In this document: one piece after another, positions 59,324 through 64,000 of the stretch | How the letters are laid out: the number at the start of each line of letters is the position of its first letter | Position numbering within the stretch: the first letter of the stretch is position 1 | Assembly (NCBI RefSeq): GCF_025118155.1 | Contig: NW_026251411.1 | Span: forward strand, 186,001 to 250,000 | DNA from: Cokeromyces recurvatus | Lineage: Eukaryota; Mucoromycota; Mucoromycetes; Mucorales; Mucoraceae | Length of the DNA: 64,000 nt | Reading direction: 5' to 3' | Translations under genes and position numbers: made by a program | The notes under the pieces: model-generated | Databases searched by the model: none | Told to the model about the DNA's origin: nothing | The model's input: the letters and a program-made list of their open reading frames with translations, nothing else

Positions 59324-61383
59324 TTATGTAAAATAAATAGTATTTTTTTTCGGGCTATCTTTAAGTTCACCAACATCAACGCAAAAGGCTTTTAATTCTA
59401 GGCATTTAATATGAAACCATGTCGTTGTTTTGGGATCATTTATTTTTAAAGATTCTTCAAAGTCTTTATCATTTATACTGGTTGCTTGCGGTAATGAAAA
59501 ATCACTAAAATAGTAGGCTGATTCTCTCTTATCATTTGTCATAGTTTCCAATTTCAAATAATATTTAATTCTTTCGTTGTGAGTAGTGGTGGTGGTGGCT
59601 TGATAGGGATGTGTAACGATGCCCTCTCGTTTCCAGTATTTAATATACTCAATCGTACCAACAGATGTACTGGCCAAGTTAATCAAGATAACCATCTTGG
59701 CTTTCCTACTATTGTTATTATTGTTAATAAAGCAACAATCAATAGTCAAATAACTAAGCTTGAGTAAAGATGATGATAAGATTTGAAAAAATGTACTATT
59801 GATCATACAGGAACGAATTGTCAAGTTATGAAGGTGAAGTGGCGGTAAGAGGAAATCGTCAAGATAAACTTCTGCTCCTCTTTCAATAATAAGTGTGTTC
59901 AAGTTTGGGCATTGGATTAAAGTATGTTGAAGGAGAGTTTTAAAGTCGGCATGATGCTCCCATTCGCTTATATTTTTTAATGTAAGGTGTGATAGTAAAG
60001 GACCTACACAGTCAAGTAGCTCCTTATGCGGAATTGTTTCGTTTTGATAATCATCTACAGATGAAGATTGACTATTCTCAGAACCTGTTTGAAATATATC
60101 TTCTATGGATTTCGAAGGAGGATACAGTAAACTAATCTTTTTTGTTTGATGACCATGGTTGGTGATGTCATCCTCTGGCCCGTAGGGGCTAAAGGCATTA
60201 AGGATTCGAAGACAAGGAGATTTTCGCAATTCAAATATGTCGTAACTAATTTCGAAATTCCCCATAAATAGAGGCTTATTATTAATGTAAACAGCTGCGA
60301 GTTTAAAAAATGCGTATAAAACGTCTTTTGCATCCCAAGCATGATGAAATTCATAATAATGTCTGGGAATATTCGTTACATAATGAATCCATTTAGCCTT
60401 TATATCAATACATTGAGATGTCCTTTCATTATCAGTAAAACAAAAATCTTTACGGTATAATAGTTGTAACCCAGGGAATTTGTACATAAAATACTCAAAA
60501 AATGAACATGTTGTTTGAAAAGCATTGCATATAAAAGCCTTCAAATTGGGTCGTGGTCTACATAATGCCTTATTTATGGGTGAGTTGTCTAATTTTTGTT
60601 GCTGTCTAACCTCTTCTTTTGTTGGATCTATCCACATCAAGTGATCTACATCTGATTTAAGTTCAAGGAATTCAAGACTTGGATAACGTTCAACAAAATA
60701 GTCAAAATCAAGAGGTGACATCATCTCCCATTCACTTAATCTCAATATTCTGACTAATGGAAATTGAACATCTGAACGATATGCTGCTTGAATACAATTT
60801 CTTCCTCGTCCTTCATATCTACTATTTACTCTTTTCATTCGACATCCAAGCGTATTAATTTCCCGCATCTGTTCTCTTAATTCAAGTATTGTTTGATTAT
60901 AGGCTACAAATCCTTTGTGTGATTTGCAAGTTGGTATTTTACCCAACTGTGAAAAGTGACCTTGTCTTGTCTTTGCTAAGATAGCTTGTTCATAGAATGA
61001 TACACTGGGTGCAGTACATTGAAGTAAAATACCCCCTCAATATTATAAACAAGTGAAATTTCTTTGACATTAACACAAAGCTTGGCAATTGAATTATAAC
61101 AGTCTCGAAATTGAAATGATTTGACAAGAGTTTCATAATTGTAAAGAGTTAGTTTTTTGGCAAGAGATCCAAGGTTTTTGTGTATAGAATAACGAATGGT
61201 TTGGACGTAATCGAGAAGAGCAATTTCATCTTTTATATGGATGTCTGTGTAAAGTAGATGCTGCGCGGGGTTACTCCAATTTTTAGAGACAAGTTGGCAT
61301 TGTAGCAAGTCCGCTGGTTTAGATGTATCGGTCAGTAAGAATTCAAAGGTGGTGATCAATACTTCAAAAGGCAATGCTGACAT
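59324..61383 (-). CDS. F-box/LRR-type protein
   Basis: Likely substrate receptor of an SCF ubiquitin ligase; such F-box proteins are numerous in Mucoromycota. The F-box lies at the start: MSALPFEVLITTFEFLLTDT, LLQCQLVSKNWSNPAQHLLY. Divergent leucine-rich repeats follow to the end (FPLVRILRLSEWEMMSPLDF, YPSLEFLELKSDVDHLMW, LKAFICNAFQTTCSFFEYFM, CLRILNAFSPYGPEDD, LLSHLTLKNISEWEHHADFK, LNTLIIERGAEVYLDDF, LSYLTIDCCFINNNN), ending PKKNTIYFT. The first part (61383-60976) and the long second part (60946-59324) are in different frames; LQCTAPSVSFYEQAILAKTR at about 60975-61035 in a third frame bridges them, so two small indels are likely. No intron is evident. The substrate cannot be predicted. Confidence 0.82.
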
Positions 61384-62287
61384 AATAAAGCAATAAGATA
61401 AGGAAAATAAGAATGATATTTATGATGGAAATCCAAATGTTATATAGTTTGCTAAAATGATATGATTGGATATTGCACATAAAATGCATTTGCATACATG
61501 TGTATATAAAGCTTTTTTTTTTTAAGTACAGCAATATAACGGAATATCATTCTAATTCATCTACAGTGAGGATAAGTATTCCAAAGAATAAGACTTTTGT
61601 AGGAAAGAGTCTATTATTATACCACTTATTCTTTTATAAGGCATAGTATTTTCATTTATTTAGTTTGATAGCTTTTCTACAATTTTAAGAATATAATACA
61701 CAAGAAAAGAAGAGGCATATAATATACAAAATTTTGATAGATACTGTAGTTATTTTTCTCCTAGCTCAGATTTCCCTTTACTGGGAACGTCAAAAACAGA
61801 TCTCTTACTATTTTTTGCTCATTTCTTATTACTTTATATAATAAATAGAAATAGGAACGTTTTATTGATTACTTTTGCTTACCTGATTTATTGCCTTTTT
61901 TTATATGTAAAATATGCATATTTAGAAACAATATGAGAATAGAAAGTAGGTATACGATATGACATGTCGGAAGCTTTATACATATATAAATCTGATGATG
62001 ACTAAATATATATTATATAAAATGTCAGGACTGTATTCATGCGTATAAGTGAAGCTTTATTTCATGTATGTAGCAATATATACAATAAAGAGTTTTAGTA
62101 TGAGGCTTATAACATTTATATATATTGTAACTTGTTAAAGAATTCAAGTTCTATTATAGACATATGTGCTTGTAATTAACAGCTTAAAGATTAGTTATTT
62201 AATAGATTTATTTCACAAACTCGTACATAGAGGCATATATTGAATAAGATTTGAATTTGACATAAAGTCTTTACATTAAAGGAACTT

Positions 62288-62338
<51 letters not shown>

Positions 62339-62414
62339 TTCACGCTTACTTGTTGAAAAAAAAAAAAAAGATTTTTTTTTTTATATTAATATACACATAT
62401 TTTTTATTTTTTAG
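61384..62414. other. Spacer upstream of POL1, ending in a 47-nt T-run
   Basis: About 1 kb, A/T-rich, with divergent promoters for the F-box gene and (if present) POL1. A T-run at 62290-62336 lies just before the first recognised POL1 exon. No exon encoding the expected extreme N-terminus of polymerase alpha is visible. Confidence 0.4.
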
Positions 62415-64000
62415 GACTTTAATCCATTTGGAGACATGACATCAGAAAAGGATACCACTGTAAGCCATATTCGGCATAACTATTTTTCTCCTTCAACGTT
62501 GGAAAAAAGTAAATTGGCAACTAGTAGAAATGATAAGAATATAGATCGTGATGATCAACACAATGTCATTCAGCTTTCAAAGAATAATAATAAGGATAAA
62601 AGAAAGAACTATAACTTATTACCGACTATAACAAATATGACTCCTATCGAAAGAGAGCAAAATTCTAAAGGATTATTAAGCACTTCTCAAATTAGAGTTC
62701 CAAATAAAGAAAATAAGTCTGCATCTAATGATGAGGAGGAGGAGGATCTAATTGTCGATTCTGTAGATTACTTTGCAGAATCCAATCCAATTATTAACAA
62801 TAATGGCAATAATAATAATTACAAAGAAGGTACGGATAGTACAAATGCATTGGTTATTATCGATAATGATATAAATCAATCTATCGCTGATAATAATCAT
62901 TCATTTTCGTTGACACTTTTTGATAAACGGCAACAGCGATTATCATCTAATCTAGATTTATCCTCTCAAATAGTCGATTATCAAAATGATTTGGACTCTA
63001 GTAATTTTTATAAAAAAGAAAGAACAGCTTCATCTAAAGTTAGTGACTCCAGGAAGAGGTTATATAACGAAATAAGTCAAACTGGAGATCATTTATTTGT
63101 TTCAGAGAGCACAGTCAAAAGAAAAACTAATAAGGATAAACAGCAGCAACAACAAATAGTAGAGAGTGTATCATCTTCTACAGATGCATCAAATCATGAA
63201 TTAATAAAGATTACCTCAGATATATTAAAGAATACTGTAGAAGTTGATAATAATAAATGGAAGTTGGAAGAATCAAGTTTAGTTGCAGACCATATTATTG
63301 AACCTGGCATTGATTTAATAACGGATGAGAAATCAATATTTGACGAAGTTTTGGGACAAGAATCTTCATTAAGAATATGGTGGTATGATGCCTATGAAAA
63401 AGACAATCAAAGCCTGCTTTATTTGTTTGGAAAGGTAGCCACTGAAAAAAAAAAAAAAAAAAAAAAAGAAAAGAAAGAAAAGAAAGTATTCAAATAGCTT
63501 TACTCATTTTTTTTTTTTTGTATAAACAATTGAAGGCTTTTGTTCCGTCTAGAAATAAATATGAAAGTTGTTGTGTTTCAATTCAAAATGTAAAGCAAGA
63601 GCTCTATTTCTTGCCTCGTCCTTTTATCTAATATGGGTAAAGAGAAATAAAACAAAGCCAAAAAAAAAAAAAAAATTCATTGAATATACATACATGTACT
63701 AATTATTTACTACTACATAGCATATGGTATTTCAAAAAATATGCCTGTAACTTTAGATGATGTTTGCATAGAAATAAAACAAATATTAACTAAAGAATTA
63801 AATATCAGTGACAGTAATGATTATCATATAGAAATATGTCGACGTAAATATGCAGGATATTTATCAGATATTCCTGAGGGAGAAACTAGTTTTATCAAGT
63901 TGACTATAAACTATAATCAAGATCGTGGATACTTTCAGAGATTGACATATGGTAAAACCTTTAGTCGTATTTTTGGTGCTGATGTTGATCTCATGCAGCT
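62415..64000 (+). CDS. POL1: DNA polymerase alpha catalytic subunit (5' part, cut by window edge)
   Basis: Polymerase alpha extends primase RNA primers at replication forks. After an acceptor TTTTTTAG the frame reads DFNPFGDMTSEKD; the ATG at 62436 could be the start, but the AG and in-frame residues before it suggest an earlier exon. A long polar, disordered region follows (NKENKSASNDEEEEDLIVDS; KRLYNEISQTGDH). The conserved N-terminal polymerase region has SSLRIWWYDAYEKDNQSLLY then LFGK, an intron (about 63436-63535), AFVPSRNKYESCCVSIQNVK, QELYFLPRPF. After another intron (about 63631-63720) come YGISKNMPVTLDDVCIEIKQ, RRKYAGYLSDIPEGETSFIK and YGKTFSRIFGADVDLMQL at the right edge. These are the polymerase-alpha-specific N-terminal blocks. 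The polymerase motifs lie beyond the window. One indel near 63632 is likely. Confidence 0.87.

Overview
This window is nuclear DNA from a filamentous, early-diverging fungus, most likely Mucoromycota and probably Mucorales. The evidence is strong A/T bias, intron-rich genes with short GT-AG introns of about 50-100 nt, long A/T homopolymers in introns and spacers, a class IV-like chitin synthase, a fused trehalose synthase/phosphatase, a LIM-protein and F-box/LRR repertoire, and a TEA factor that keeps an animal-TEAD-like C-terminal domain. No tRNA, rRNA, CRISPR array or bacterial-style operon was seen.

Layout, left to right: raptor/KOG1 5' end (-); COP9 signalosome CSN2 (+); ESCRT cofactor VTA1 (-); exocyst SEC6 (-); a 1.9 kb spacer with coding-like islands; PAK/STE20 kinase (+); SIRT1-type SIR2 (-); multi-LIM protein (-); class II DYRK kinase (+); RAD51 (+) convergent with the SNARE VTI1 (-); CLASP/Stu1 (+) divergent from VTI1; TEA/ATTS factor (+); a decayed Fanzor-type (eukaryotic TnpB-like) element at about 31.9-34.8 kb; a small coiled-coil gene; Dma-type FHA-RING ubiquitin ligase (+); chitin synthase (-); trehalose-6-phosphate synthase/phosphatase (-) divergent from mitochondrial D-2-hydroxyglutarate dehydrogenase (+); a small orphan gene and an unidentified multi-exon coiled-coil gene; a 4.8 kb repeat-bearing gene desert; a Cti6-like PHD gene (-); an F-box/LRR gene (-); and the 5' part of DNA polymerase alpha (+), cut by the window edge.

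Many of these genes belong to polarized growth and cell-wall building (exocyst, v-SNARE, PAK, DYRK, LIM, CLASP, chitin synthase) and to nutrient or stress signalling (raptor, sirtuin, trehalose synthesis). Their proximity does not imply co-regulation; eukaryotic gene order here looks ordinary.

Conserved genes are repeatedly broken by one-base shifts, often in homopolymers. For example, raptor's conserved block is read in two frames that restore each other, and the TPS2 start, the SEC6 N-terminus and the RAD51 C-terminus each need one base added or removed. This affects essential genes throughout, so I read it as consensus-sequence error, not gene death, and I give gene extents across the shifts. 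The Fanzor-like locus differs: besides shifts it has in-frame stop codons and a lost zinc-ligand cysteine, so it looks truly decayed. It is the most interesting object here. Next are the nested inverted-repeat/hairpin structure and about 100-bp tandem repeats in the 53.5-54.9 kb desert, and a GC-AG intron inside the DYRK catalytic loop.
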